Part shown: one piece after another, positions 1 to 13,003 of the stretch
Layout of the letters: every line of letters starts with the position of its first letter
How positions within the stretch are numbered: the stretch's first letter is position 1
Assembly: GCA_949752745.1 (NCBI GenBank)
Contig: OX457032.1
Span: 8,322,271-8,386,270, forward strand
DNA: 64,000 bases
Direction: 5' to 3'
From: Protula sp. h YS-2021
Lineage: Eukaryota > Annelida > Polychaeta > Sabellida > Serpulidae
Position numbers and translations under genes: made by a program
The notes under the pieces: model-generated
Databases searched by the model: none
Told to the model about the DNA's origin: nothing
Seen by the model: only the letters and a program-made list of their open reading frames with translations

Positions 1-3000
1 AACCGTATTCGAGATAATAGTCAATTTCCGGTTTTTGACCTTGGCTGTGACCCAGAAGGTCAAGGTCACCGAGGTACCACTTATGTAACGATGTTTAGGC
101 CCATAGAGTCGAAAATGAGCTCAAAATCGCTCTATCTCTAACCGTTTTCGAGATAATAATCATCTTCCGGTTTTTGACCTTGACCGTGACCCAGAAGGTC
201 AAGGTCACCGAGGTTCCTCTTGTGTAACGTTGTTTAGGCCCAAAGGGTCGAAAATGAGCTCAAAATCGCTCTATCTCTAACTGTTTTCGAGATAATAGTC
301 AACTTCCGATTTTTGACCTTGACCGTGACCCAGATGGTCAAGGTCACTGAGGTAGGTCTTATTTAACGTTGTTTAGGCCCAAAGGGTCGAAAATGAGCTC
401 AAAATCGCTCTATCTCTAACCGTTTTCGAGATAATAGTCAACTTCCGGTTTTTAACCTTGACTGTGACCCAGAAGGTCAAGGTCACCGAGGTACCTCTTA
501 TGTAACGTTGTTTAGGCTAAAAGGGTCGAAAATGGGTTCAAAATCGCTCTATCTCTAACCTTTTTCGACATAATAGTCAACTTCCGGTTTTTGACCCTGA
601 CCGTGACCCAGAAAGTCAAGCTCACCGAGGTTCCTTTAATGTAACGTTGCTTAGGCCCAAACGGTCGAAAATGAGTTCACAATCGCTCTATCTCTAACTG
701 TTTTCGAGATAATAGTCAATTTCCGGTTTTTGACCTTGACCGTGGCCCAGAAGTTCAAGGTCACCGAAGTACCTCTTATGTAACGTTGTTCAGGCCCAAA
801 AGGTCGAAAATGAGCTCAAAATCGCTCTATCTCTAACCGTTTTCGAGATAATAGTCAACTTCCGATTTTTGACCTTGACCGTGACCCAGAAGGTCAAGGT
901 CACCGAGGAACCTCTTGTGTAACGTTGTTTAGGCCAAAAGGGTCGGAAATGAGCACAAAATCGCTCGATCTCTAACCGTTTTCGACATAATAGTCAACTT
1001 CCGGTTTTTGACCTTGACCGTGATCCAGAATGCCAAGGTCACCGAGGTACCTCTTGTGTAACGTTGTTTAGGCCAAAAGTGTCGAAAATGAGCAATAAAA
1101 ACGCTCTATCTCTAACCGTTTTCGAGATAATGGTCAACTTCCGGTTTTTTACCTTGACCCTGACCCAGAACGTCAAGGTCACCGAAGTACTTCTTATGTA
1201 ACGTTGGTTAGGCCAAAAGGGTCGAAAATGAGCTCAAAATCGCTCTATCTCTAACCGTTTTCGACATAATAGTCAACTTCCGGTTTTTGACCTTGACCGT
1301 GACCCAGAAGGTCAAGCTCACCAAGGTTAATTTTATGTAACGTTGCTTAGGCCCAAACGGTCGAAAAGGAGTTCAAAATCGCTCTATCTCGAGCCGTTTT
1401 CGAGATAATAGTCAATTTCCGGTTTTTGACCTTGGCCGTGACCCAGAAGGTCAAGGTCACCGAGGTTCCACTTATGTAACGTTGTTTAGGCCAAAAGGGT
1501 CGAAAATGAGCACAAAATCGCTCGATCTCTAACCGTTTTCGAGATAATAGTCAACTTCCGGTTTCTGACCTTGACCCTGACCCAGAAGGTCAAGTTACCA
1601 AGGTACCACTTATGTAACGTTGTTTAGGCCCAAAGGGTCAAATTGAGCTCAAAATCGCTCTATCTCTAACCGTTTTCGAGATAAAAGTCAACTTCCGGTT
1701 TTTGACCTTTTCCGTGACCCAGGAGGTCAAGGTCCCCGAGGTACCTCTTGTGTAACGTTGTTTAGGCCCAAAGGGTCGAAAATGAGCTCAAAATCGCTCT
1801 ATCTCTAACCGTTTTCGACATAATAGTCAACTTCCGGTTTCTGACCTTGACCGTGACCCAGAAGGTCAAGGTCACTGAGGTACCTCTTATGTAACGTTGT
1901 TTAGGCCAAAAGGGTCGAAAATGAGCTCAAAATCGCTCTATCTCTAACCGTTTTCGAGATAATAGTTAACTTAGAGTTTTTGACTTTGGCCGTGACCCAG
2001 AAGGTCAAGGTCACCGAGGTACCTCTTATGTAACGTTGTTTGGGCCCAAAGGGTCGAAAATGAGCTCAAAATCGCTCTATCTGTAACCGTTTCCGAAATA
2101 ATATTCAACTTCCGGTTTTTGACCTTGACCGTGACCCAGAAGGTCAAGTTCACTGAGGTAGGTCTAATGTAACGTTGTTTAGGCCCACAGGGTCGAAAAT
2201 GAGCTCAAAACAGCTCTATCTCTAACCGTTTTCGAGATAATAGTCAACTTCCGGTTTTTGACCTTGACCGTGACCCAGAAGGTCAAGATCACCGAGGTAC
2301 CTCTTGTGTAACGTTGTTCAGGCCAAAAGGGTCGAAAATGAGCTCAAAATCGCTCCATCTCTAACCGTTTTCGAGATAAGAGTCAACTTCCGGTTTTTGA
2401 ATTTGACCGTGACCCAGAAGGTCAAGTTCACTGAGGTAGGTCTTATATAACGTTGTTTAGGCCCAAAGGGTCGAAAATGAGCTCAAAACCAGCTCTATCT
2501 CTAACCGTTTTCGAGATAATAGTCAACTTCCGGTTTTTTACCTTGACCGTGACCCAGAAGGTCAAGGTTACCGAAGTTCCTCTGATGTAAGGTTGGTTAG
2601 GCCCAAAGGATCGAAAATGAGCTCAAACTCGCTCTATCTCTAACCGTTTTCGAGATAATAGGCAACTTCCGGTTTTTGACCTTGACCGTGACATAGGTGG
2701 TCAAGGTCACCGATGTACCTCTTATGTAACGTTGTTTAGGCCCAAAGGGTCGAAAATGAACTCAAAATCGCTCTATCTCTAACCGTTTTCGAGATAAGAG
2801 TCAACTTCCGGTTTTTGAATTTGACCGTGACCCAGAAGGTCAAGTTCACTGAGGTAGGTCTTATGTAACGGTGTTTAGGCCCAAAGGGTCGAAAATGAGC
2901 TCAAAACAGTTCTATCTCTAACCGTTTTCGAGATAATAGTCAACTTCCGGTTTTTGACCTTGACCGTGACCCAGAAGGTCAAGGTTACCGAAGTTCCTCT

Positions 3001-6000
3001 GATGTAACGTTGGTTAGGCCCAAAGGATCGAAAATGAGCTCAAAATCGCTCTATCTTTAACCGTTTTTGAGATAATAGTCAACTTCCGGTTTCTGACCTT
3101 GACCGTGACCCAGAAGGTCAAGATCACCGAGGTACCTCTTGTGTAACGTCATTTAGGCCAAAAGGGTCGAAAATGAGCACAAAATCGCTCGATCTCTAAC
3201 AGTTTTCGAGATAATAGTCAACTTCCGGTTTTTGACCTTAACCGTGACCCAGAAGGTCAAGGTCAACGAGGTACCTCTTATGTAACGTTGTTTAGGCCAA
3301 AAGGGTCGAAAATGAGCTCAAAATCGCTCGATCTCTAACAGTTTTCGGTCAACTTCCGGTTTTTTTACCTTGACCGTGATCCAGAAGGTCAAGGTCACCG
3401 AGGTACCTCTTATGTAACGTTGTTTAGGCCCAAAGGGTCGAAAATGAGCTCAAAATCGCTCTATCTCTAACCGTTTTCGAGATAATAGGCAACTTCCGGT
3501 TTTTGACCTTGACTGTGACCCAGAAGGTCAAGGTCACCGATGTACCTCTTATGTAACGTTGTTTAGGCCCAAAGGTTCGAAAATGAACTCAAAATCGCTC
3601 TAGCTCTAACCGTTTTCGAGATAGTAGTCAACTTCCGGTTTTTGACCTTGACCGTGACCCAGAAGGTCAAGGTCACCGAGGTACCTCTTATGTAACGTTG
3701 TGTAGGCCAAAAGGGTCGAAAATGAGCTCAAAATTGCTCTATCTCTAACCGTTTTCGAGATAATAGTCAACTTCCGGTTTTTGACCTTGACCGTGTCCCA
3801 GAAGGTCAAGGTTACCGAAGTTCCTCTGATGTAACGTTGGTTAGGCCCAAAGCATTGAAAATGAGCACAAAATCGCTCTATCTCTAACAGCTTTCGAGAT
3901 AACAGTCAACTTCCGGTTTTTGACCTTGACCGTGACCCAGAAGGTCAAGGTCACCGAGGTACCTCTTATGTAACGTTGTTTAGGCCAAAAGAGTCGAAAA
4001 TGAGCTCAAAATCGCTCTATCTCTAACCGTTTTCGAGATAATAGTCAACTTCCGGTTTTTGACCTTGACCGTGACCCAGAAGGTCGAGGTCACCGATGTA
4101 CCTCTTATGTAACGTTGTTTAGACCCAAAGGGTCGAAAATGAACTCAAAATCGCTCTATCTCTAACCGTTTTCGAGATAATAGGCAACTTCCGGTTTTTC
4201 ACCTTGACCGTGACCCAGAAGGTCAAGGTCACCGATGTACCTCTTATGTAACGTTGTTTAGGCCCAAAGGGTCGAAAATGAACTCAAAATCGCTCTATCT
4301 CTAACCGCATTTGAGATAAGAGTCAACTTCCGGTTTTTGAATTTGACCGTGACCCAGAAGGTCAAATTCACTGAGGTAGGTCTTATGTAACGTTGTTTAG
4401 GCCCAAAGGGTCGAAAATGAGCTCAAACTCGCTCCATCTGTAACTAACCGTTTTCGAGATAATAGTCAACTTCCGGTTTTTGACCTTGACCGTGACCCAG
4501 AAGGTCAAGATCACCGAGGTACCTCTTGTGTAACGTCATTTAGGCCAAAAGGATCGAAAATGAGCACAAAATCGCTCGATCTCAAACAGTTTTCGAGATA
4601 ATAGTAAACTTCCGGTTTTTTTACCTTGACCGTGACCCAGAAGGTCAAGGTCACCGAGGTACCTCTTATGTAACGTTGTTTAGGCCCAAAGGGTCGAAAA
4701 TGAGCTCAAAATCTCTAACTAACCGTTTTCGAGATAATAGTCAACTTCCGGTTTTTGACCTTGAAAGTGACCCAGAAGGTCAAGGTCACCGAGGTACCTC
4801 TGACCTAACGTTGTTTAGGCCAAAAGGGTCGAAAATGAGCTCAAAATCGCTCTATCTCTAACCGTTTTCGAGATAATAGGCAACTTCCGGTTTTTGACCT
4901 TGACCGTGACCCAGAAGGTAAAGGTCACCGATGTACCTCTTATGTAACGTTGTTTAGGCCCAAAGGGTCGAAAATGAACTCAAAATCGCTCTATCTCTAA
5001 CCGTTTTCGAGATAAGAGTCAACTTCCGGTTTTTGAATTTGACCGTGACCCAGAAGGTCAACTTCACTTAGGTAGGTCTTATGTAACGTTGTTTAGGCCC
5101 AAAGGGTCGAAAATGAGCTCAAAATCGCTCTATCTCTAACCGTTTTCGAGATAATAGTCAACTTCCGGTTTTTGACCTTGACCGTGACCCAAAATGTCAA
5201 GGTCACCGAGGTACCTCTTATGTAACGTCATTTAGGCCAAAAGGGTCGAAAATGAGCTCAAAATCGCTCTATCTCTAACCGTTTTCGAGATAATAGGCAA
5301 CTTCCGGTTTTTGACCTTGACCGTGACCCAAAATGTCAAGGTCACCGAGGTACCTCTTATGTAACGTTGTTTAGGCCAAAAGGGTTGAAAATGAGCTCAA
5401 ACTCGCTCTATCTCTAACCGTTTTCGAGATAAGAGTCAACTTCCGGTTTTTGAATTTGACCGTGACCCTGAAGGTCAAGTTCACTGAGGTAGGTCTTATG
5501 TAACGTTGTTTAGGCCCAAAGGGTCGAGAATGAGCTCTATCTCTAACCGTTTTCGAGTTAATAGGCAACTTCCGGTTTTTGACCTTGACCGTGACCCAGA
5601 AGGTCAAGATCACCGAGGTACCTCTTGTGTAACGTCATTTAGGCCAAAAGGGTCGAAAATGAACTCAAAATCGCTCTATCTCTAACCGTTTTCGAGAAAA
5701 TAGTCAACTTCCGGTTTTTGACCTTGACCGTGACCCAAAAGGTCAAGGTCACCGAGGTACCTCTTATGTAACGTTGTTTAGGCCAAAAGGGTCGAAAATG
5801 ATCTCAAAATCGCTCTATCTCTAACCGTTTTCGAGATAAGAGTCAACTTCCGGTTTTTGAATTTGACCGTGACCCTGAAGGTCAAGTTCACTGAGGTAGG
5901 TCTTATGTAACGTTGTTTAGGCCCAAAGGGTCGAGAATGAGCTCTATCTCTAACCGTTTTCGAGATAATAGTCAACTTCCGGTTTTTGACCTTGACCGTG

Positions 6001-7763
6001 ACCCAGAAGGTCAAGGTTACCGAAGTTCCTCTGATGTAACGTTGGTTAGGCCCAAAGGATCGAAAATGAGCTCAAAATCGCTCTATCTCTAACCGTTTTC
6101 GAGATAATAGTCAACTTCCGGTTTTTGACCTTGACTGTGACCCATAAGGTCAAGGTCACGGAAGTACCTCTTATGTAACGTTGTTTAGGCCCAAAGGGTC
6201 GAAAATGAGCTCAAAATCGCTCTATCTCTAACCGTTTTCGAGATAATAGTTAACATAGGGTTTTTGACTTTGGCCGTGACCTAGAAGGTCAAGGTCACCG
6301 AGGTACCTCTTATGTAACGTTGTTTAGGCCCAAAGGGTCGAAAATGAGCTCAAACTCGCTCTATCTGTAACCGTTTTCGAAATAATATTCAACTTCCGGA
6401 TTTTGACCTTGACCGTGACCCAGAAGATCAAGTTCACTGAGGTAGGTCTTATGTAACGTTGTTTAGGCCCAAGGGGTCGAAAATGAGCTCAAAACAGCTC
6501 TATCTCTAACCGTTTTCGAGATAATAGTTAACTTCCGGTTTTTGACCTTGACCGTGTCCCATAAGGTCAAGGTCACCGAAGTTCCTCTGATGTAACGTTG
6601 GTTAGGCCCAAAGGATCGAAAATGAGCTCAAAATCGCTCTATCTCTAACCGTTTTCGAGATCACAGTCAACTTCCGGTTTTTGACCTTGACCGTGACCCA
6701 GAAGGTCAAGGTCACCGAGGTACCTCTTATGTGACGTTGTTTAGGCCAAAAGGGTCGAAAATGAGCTCAAAATCGCTCTATCTCTAACCGTTTTCGAGAT
6801 AATAGTCAACTTCCGGTTTTTGACCTTGATCGTGACCCAGAAGGTCAAGGTCACCGAAGTACCTCTTATGTAACGTTGTTTAGGCCCAAAGGGTCGAAAA
6901 TGAGCTCAAAATCGCTCTATCTCTAAACGTTTTCGAGATAATAGTCAACTTCCGGTTTTTGACCTGGACCGTGACCCAGAAGGTCAAGGTCACCGAAGTA
7001 CCTCTTATGTAACGTTGTTTAGGCACAAAGGGTCGAAAATGAACTCAAAATCGCTCTATCTCTAATCGTTTTCGAGACAAGAGTCAACTTCCGGTTTTTG
7101 AATTTGACCGTGACCAAGATGGTCAAGTTCGCTGAGGTAGGTCTTATGTAACGTTGTTTAGGCCCAAAGGGTCGAAAATGAGCTCAAAATCGCTCTGTCT
7201 CTAACCGTTTTCGAGATAATAGTCAACTTCCGGTTTTTGACCTTGACCGTGACCCAAGATGTCAAGGTCACCGAGGTACCTCTTATGTAACGTTGTTTAG
7301 GCCAAAAGGGTCGAAAATGAGCTCAAAATCGCTCTATCTCTAACCGTTTTCGAGATAATAGGCAACTTCCGGTTTTTGAAATGGACCGTGACCCAAAAGG
7401 TCAAGGTCACCCAGGTACCTCTTATGTTAGGTTGTTTAGGCCAAAAGGTTCGAAAATGAGCTCAAAATCGCTCTATCTTTAACAGTTTTCGAGATAATAG
7501 TCAACTTCCGGTTTTTGACCTTGACCGTGACCCAGAAGGTCAAGTTCACTGAGGTAGGTCTTATGTAACGTTGTTTAGGCCCAAAGGGTCGAAAATGAGC
7601 TCAAACTCGCTCTATCTCTAACCGTTTTCGAGATAAGAGTCAACTTCCGGTTTTTGAATTTGACCGTGACCCTGAAGGTCAAGTTCACTGAGGTAGGTCT
7701 TATGTAACGTTGTTTAGGCCCAAAGGGTCGAGAATGAGCTCTATCTCTAACCGTTTTCGAGAT
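1..7763. repeat. 139-bp satellite array, about 55 copies
   Basis: The landmark TAACGTTGTTTAGGCC recurs at about 86, 225, 364 and 503, giving a 139-bp period that continues to about 7763. The array is cut by the left window edge. Units differ by point changes and small deletions (shortened units near 3350, 5530 and 5940). Each contains TGACCTTGACC and, about 11 bp later, its inverse GGTCAAGGTCA, so each unit can form a short hairpin. One- or two-unit copies also lie at 11580-11930, 28350-28460, 29670-29935 and 39360-39640, so the array looks like an expansion of the core of a dispersed non-autonomous element. Short open frames inside it are by-products of the repeat and not genes. Confidence 0.95.
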
Positions 7764-8340
7764 GAGTCGGCTTGTCGTTAAGGACGCGCGAAGTCACGTG
7801 ACCTTCGACCTTGACCCTCAAGGTCAAGGCTAGTGATGAAAGTTTACCCTTTAGTGAGTACGTTTTATGCTTTACCTTTACGGCTACTTTTCGTGATTAA
7901 TAGGTGTTTCCAAAAATATTTTGACCTCAATTTGACCTTGACCTCTGAGGTTCAAGGTCAAAAAATTTTACGGATTTGACGACAACTCATTACTCTCTAT
8001 GTCTCTGCCAAATGCCGTCTTTTTACGACAAACCCTGTAGGAGGAGTTTTCTGGAAACCACTTTGAGGTCAGAAAAATTTTGACCTCAATTTGACCTTGA
8101 CCTTCGAGGTCAAGGTCAAAAAATTTTGCGGATTTGACGACATCTCGTCACCCTCTATCACTGTGCCAAATTTCATCGTCCTACGTCAAAAAGCCTAGGA
8201 GGAGTTTTCTGGAAACCTCCGTGACGGATAAAAAAAAAGAGAAAAAAAAGGGAAAAAAAAGGACAGAAATTTCGAGAAAAACTACAAACTTATACCCATT
8301 TGCAAACGAAGTTTGCAAGTGGGAACTAGGATTCATAAGT
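7764..8340. repeat. Diverged flank of the dispersed element next to the satellite
   Basis: Unique-looking sequence with further TGACCTTGACC/GGTCAAGGTCA pairs. It contains two ~150-bp blocks related to each other (about 7910-8060 and 8070-8220), both with the GGAGGAGTTTTCTGGAAACC motif. It ends in an A-rich stretch and the hairpin CCCATTTGCAAACGAAG/TTTGCAAGTGGGA. The same ending is present at 31262-31327. This is the probable end of a non-autonomous element family; no coding potential is seen. Confidence 0.6.
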
Positions 8341-8367
8341 CCAATTTTTTAAAACAATAATGCTTAC

Positions 8368-9960
8368 CCTCCTTTAAATGTGTGACATCTGTTCCGACTT
8401 TGTGTACGATTCCACTACATTCATGTCCAAGGACGACGGGCAGGCTGACATACTGCTCATCAATGCCCTCGGTATACGCCTGCATGTCAGTACCGCATAT
8501 ACCACACCACTTCATCTGCAGCAATACTTCTGCCAACAACCAGTTTTATCAATTATCAAACCCTGAGCTCAGTAAGAAGATAAAACCTTTTCGAAACAAC
8601 AGGAAGAAAAAATAACCTGGTTTCTCATCAAATGTGTTAATGAAAAGGATTCTAAAGATCGACACTAAAACTGAATGCTGATTTGGCATTGGCCAATGAG
8701 AAGGCCGGACGAAACTCGATCGCCTTTCGGTCGCTTCAAGATGATGCTCCCTTTGTTGTTTTCCCTTACCCGGCAAAATTTTAGCGGATGTTATGCGTGT
8801 AAAATACGTGGGTACCATTGTACAGTTAGATGTAATATACGTGTATTTTGGCCATTTTGCTCATCGATAATGCACATAAAATACGCATATTTTCCCACGT
8901 AAGAATTTATACGCATTTTACACGTAATTCCCACCGATTATTAAACGCCTCCACCAAAATATGCAGCATTTAGCAAAATTTAAATATATTATCGCTCAAT
9001 GGCGGCTGTTTCCGGTCTGCGATAATAGGCCCACATTGCCAGACTACGTATAATATTTTACTACGTGGAAATTTTCACGCATTATATACGTGTATTTTAC
9101 ATTGGAATACCCATATGGGAAATCCCACGTAAAATATATGCTTAATATGCGTCACATATTACACGTATAATATGTTTGGGAGAAAATGCGTGTAATAAAC
9201 GTTCTTAAACATGCGTCTTATATACGGGAGTAAAAATGCGTTTAATATTCGTTTCTAATATGGGCATCTTTTTTGCCATGCAAAATATATGCATAATATG
9301 CGTCCCTAGATACGCGTACAATATGCGTAGGAAGAAATGCGTATAATATGCGCATTGAAAATGGGCATATATTTTCCCGCGTATTTTATATATGTAATAA
9401 ACGTTCCTTGATATGCGCATATTATACGTGGGAAATAATATGAGGGTTCAATATGGGCATCTTTTTTCCCACGCATTTTATACGCATAATATATGGTTCT
9501 AGAAATGCGGATATTTTTATACGTAATTTATATACGTAATTTTTATACGTTATTTATTATGCGTCCGAGAAAAGATGCCCATTTTGCCCATGCAATTTAG
9601 ATATTAAATACGTATAATATACGTATACTGCTTTGTAGGGTACCTCCTACTTTCGGCTGCTGGTTGCACAGTTCGGATTCTTCCTGAAACATTACGAATT
9701 AATTATGCTGAATACGTACATCTATGAAGGTCTACAATGTTCTGAGGATTTGTACAGACAAAGCTTTAAAACTGCAAGAAAATATGAATTCTAAAACCTC
9801 TCCAAAATGCTTCAGTCATTATGAAAAGTTGCAATTGGCATTTGATGCGCCAAGACTATCAAAGATGTTTTAGTATATTTTAAAAATGTAACATACTCAC
9901 GAATTGTAAGTTCTGTTTGCCATACAGTACCGCAGACAGGTTTTTCGTACTTTCCGCCAT
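8368..9960 (-). CDS. Zinc-dependent alcohol/polyol dehydrogenase, first three coding exons (partial gene)
   Basis: I assembled three minus-strand exons. Exon 1 is 9960-9901 (ATG, 20 codons, donor GTGAGT). Exon 2 is 9683-9644 (40 nt, acceptor TTTCAG, donor GTACCC). Exon 3 is 8529-8368 (162 nt, acceptor GGCAG, donor GTAAGC). Phases agree (0, then 1). Exon 3 encodes the GroES-like catalytic domain of the medium-chain dehydrogenase family: the GICGTD motif has the catalytic-zinc Cys, and LGHECSGIV has the zinc His-Glu pair followed by the usual Gly-rich turn. The closest family flavour is butanediol/sorbitol dehydrogenase, which oxidises secondary alcohols or polyols with NAD(P). The NAD-binding half would lie further downstream on this strand, beyond the satellite and outside the window. 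The exon 2 assignment is inferred from phase and from where it falls in the family alignment. It is the least certain part. Confidence 0.75.
8855..9625. repeat. TACG/TGCG-rich degenerate repeat inside the dehydrogenase intron
   Basis: About 770 bp made almost entirely of variations on TATACGCATATTTTACACGT and its complement (ATGCGTATAATATACGT). Words such as ACGTATA, TATGCGCATA and GGGAAATATGCG recur every 15-40 bp in both orientations. The block is AT-rich but packed with CpG within TACG and TGCG contexts. It lies between exons 2 and 3 of the dehydrogenase. No coding frame or recognisable element ends are visible. Confidence 0.75.
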
Positions 9961-10807
9961 CTTTGTTTCCACACTGCTAAAATGCAGTATTATGCAGTAC
10001 AATACAATCTATTATCGATACCCACCCCCCCCCCCCCTCCATCCCCGGCTATCTCGCGACTATCACGCGTGTCCATGACCTTTCAAAACGACCTCTAAAG
10101 GAATTTTAAGAGTGCTAATTTTGAAACAGTACCCGCTTTCTTAACTCCCCCCCCCCTCCCCGCCCCCTTTTGGAGGGAAACGTGGAGTACTGAACGAAAA
10201 TTACCCTTATAAAACGACACTGATCACAAAAGTACCCACTTCCCCCTTTCTTTTGGACACACATACCAAGTGTCCCCCTCCCCTCCCTCCGTCCCGGGGC
10301 TGATGCTAGGCTACGCAAATTAAAGAGCTATCCAAAAGCTTTTCTGCATATACCTCAAAATAAACTTTGCTGTTAATTATAACCTGAGGTAGCGATACCC
10401 AACCACTAAAATCTAAATGTTTCTACAGAAGCATTGTTCTTTCGCCATATGGCAATTCGACATTCCAAGCAAAGAACTTAAATGAGAACGGTGTGACATT
10501 CACTCTCCATCTATTATCGCTCATTAACTGAACTGTTCAAGTAAAGTTTCCTGTTTATACATATTTTGTCACCAGCAACTGGGTGGTCAGAATTAAATGT
10601 CATAATTGACAGCACTTATTGAAATATCACACAGTCAAGAACTAAAGAGAAAATGGCTATTTATATAAAATATCCGAATCACTCACCTTCGCTTTCGTAT
10701 GCGTATTGTAACACCACAAAGCCCCAATACATACCAGTCAGCGCAGATATTGCTATATAAAGCTAACATCACATCGTCACGCTGTCTGGGGGTGAGAGAG
10801 AAATGGG

Positions 10808-10849
<42 letters not shown>

Positions 10850-10966
10850 GGGAGGGAGAGAGCGAGGGAGGAGGGAGGGAGGGAGAGAGAAAGGGGCGGC
10901 TGCGGTTGAGAAATCTGGCAAAAAGCTCTTTGTTGGTTCTCGCAACACATTTCAGAAACAGCTCTG
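9961..10966. other. Non-coding stretch upstream of the dehydrogenase start
   Basis: Contains poly-C tracts at about 10023-10037 and 10147-10155, and a GA-rich microsatellite at 10805-10890: (GA)n followed by GGGA repeats. The first part may hold the 5' UTR and promoter of the minus-strand dehydrogenase, but no specific element can be supported. Confidence 0.5.
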
Positions 10967-11482
10967 AACTAGAACCTTATTTCGCTAGCGAATTGTTAAG
11001 CACTTGACAAAAATTAAAAAGCATAAATACTTCCTTCAATCAGTTATTTCTTGAATAATATATTGCAAACAACACAGCTTGAATTTATAAGTCGAGTAGT
11101 TTTTGGTTTTTGTTGGCTTAAGGTTTTATTGACTGAGCAGGGATACGCCGTGTTATCTATTTACGCAGTGAGAGCTCGCACAAAGCTCAGCAACTGTGTT
11201 CTGTGATGTGCGTTAAATGTCCTGCATTTGCTTGCAAAAATACACTCTTTTCACATGCGTTTTAACAAAGAAAACGAAATCGAAGACGAAAATAAAAAGT
11301 GACATGCACACGTTCAGATCAAGCTCTTCATAAGTCCCAAGTTTCATGGTCCTAGGGCCCATGTGTCATAGAAGAAGAAGACACAAAAAATCGGAAAAGG
11401 TGTCAAGAAGAAAAAAAGGACGAACGGCTGCTCGCACAAATTCATATAACTCTTGCAAGCCAAAGGCTTGTCAAGTGTTAAC
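10967..11482. mobile_element. Non-autonomous element family A, copy 1
   Basis: A ~510-bp unit running from ACTAGAACCTTATTTCGCTA to GGCTTGTCAAGTGTTAA. Short inverted ends (TTRWRCACTTGACAA-like) flank it, and no coding capacity is present. The same unit recurs at 12167-12673, 30166-30678 and 40544-41061, with truncated copies at 29936-30165 and 41062-41525. Confidence 0.75.
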
Positions 11483-12166
11483 TAGACCAAATCCGACTGG
11501 ATAAGGGAATGATCCACTTGGAAAACCCGCAAGAGAAAATGTACCTGTTATATTGTGGTCGAGAGGGTCAGCATTATCTGAGGCAACTCTTCAGCGTCTT
11601 CAAGGTGCAAAGGATTGAAAATGAGCGAAGGGTCTCTAACCGATTTCGAGATGTTCAACTTCCGGATTTCCACCTTGGTCGAGAAGGCCGAAGTTACCGA
11701 GGTACGTCTTATGTAACGTCATGTTAGGCGAAGTGGTTGGATAATGGACATTAAATTGCTGTAACTATAACAGATTTCGAGATAATGGTCCACTTCTGGT
11801 TTTGGACGTTGACAATGACCGAGAAAGTAGAGGTCATCGAGAAACCTCGTGTTACGTCGCTCAAGACCAAAAAGAAATGAGAGCAAAATCGCTGTAGCTC
11901 CAACCTTTTACGGGATAAGAAGTCGCCCCATCGTCAAGGGTATCGCAAATCACGTGACCTTTACTATCAAAGTCAAGATTCAGGTTGCGGGATTACTCCC
12001 TACTCAAAACATGTATGCGTTTAAGCTGGAATTTGACATTGACCTTTGACGGTCAAGGTCAAAATGAGGATTTGGCGAGACCTTGTCATCCTCTATGCGT
12101 GTTCGCAATTTCATCTTTCTGCATCAAAGAAAGGAGTTTTCTTGAAACCAATAAAAAATAAAATGA
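11483..12166. repeat. Diverged copies of the 139-bp satellite unit between two family A elements
   Basis: Contains GAGATGTTCAACTTCCGG, GGTCGAGAAGG and TAACGTCATGTTAGGC-type words, matching two to three decayed satellite units. These are followed by a TTTGACGGTCAAGGTC segment and the GGAGTTTTCTTGAAACC motif also seen at 8200. Confidence 0.7.
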
Positions 12167-12673
12167 AACTAGAAGCTCATTCCGCTAGCGAAATGTTAAA
12201 GACTTGACAAAAATTAAAACGCAAAAATACTGGCTTCAATGGGTTATTTCTTGAATAATATATTGCAAACAACACAGCTTGAATACGTCTTATAAGCCGA
12301 GTAGTGTTTAGTTTCTGTTGACTTAAGGTTTTATTGACTGATCTAGCATACACAGTGAGAGCTCGCACAAAGCTCACTGAGCAACTGTGTGTGATGTGGC
12401 TTAAATGCTACGCATTAACTTGCAAAAAATACACTGTTTTCATATGGCGTTTTAACAAAGAAAACGAAATCAAAGACGAAAATAAAAAGTGACATGCACA
12501 TGTTCAGATCAAGCTCTTCATAAGTCCCAAGTTTCATGGTCGTAGGGCCCATAGTGTCAGAGAAGAAGAAGACACCAAAAATCGGAAAAAGTGTCAAGAA
12601 CAAAAAAAAAGGACGAATTTTGCTCGCACAAATTCATATAACTCTTGCAAGCCAAAGGCTTGTCAAGTGTTAA
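12167..12673. mobile_element. Non-autonomous element family A, copy 2
   Basis: Same ends and internal order as the copy at 10967, including CAACTGTGTGTGATGTGG, the AAAACGAAATCAAAGACGAA block and the terminal AAGCCAAAGGCTTGTCAAGT. Sequence similarity is high over the whole length. Confidence 0.75.
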
Positions 12674-12942
12674 TAAACGAAAAACCGGGAAAAGAGTTAG
12701 ATACTTTCAGAATGAGAGAATAGCTGGAAAGGGCGTTTCCAAATGGGAATTAAAAATTATTCAAGCGCAATTGTAACACGCACCGTGTAACAATGCACTC
12801 TCCTATAAAAAATGATAAGTAAATTCTGCGTCGTCTAGATGCGTAGAAAACTTTGCTCGTCACATTGACTCAACGCAATAGGTATAAGCAAATGTGACGC
12901 GGACGTGACATGATTATGTGAGTTGATTATATAATAGCGATA

Positions 12943-13003
12943 GATCATGGGTCTGGGTGCTTTGTTTTGGATTCGGACACGCGCGGAAGGCCTGTGAATA
13001 CAC
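12943..13003. repeat. Single inverted copy of the downstream 60-bp repeat
   Basis: GATCATGGGTCTGGGTGCTT and the following bases are the reverse complement of one unit of the 13174-13640 minisatellite (AAGCACCCA..CCATGATC). The array could therefore pair with this copy across a ~170-bp spacer. Confidence 0.8.

Noticed and set aside
1..7760. A CRISPR-like array of repeats and spacers, or a protein repeat family
   Set aside because: The whole 139-bp unit is repeated without unique spacers and the DNA is eukaryotic; open frames are short and interrupted in every unit.
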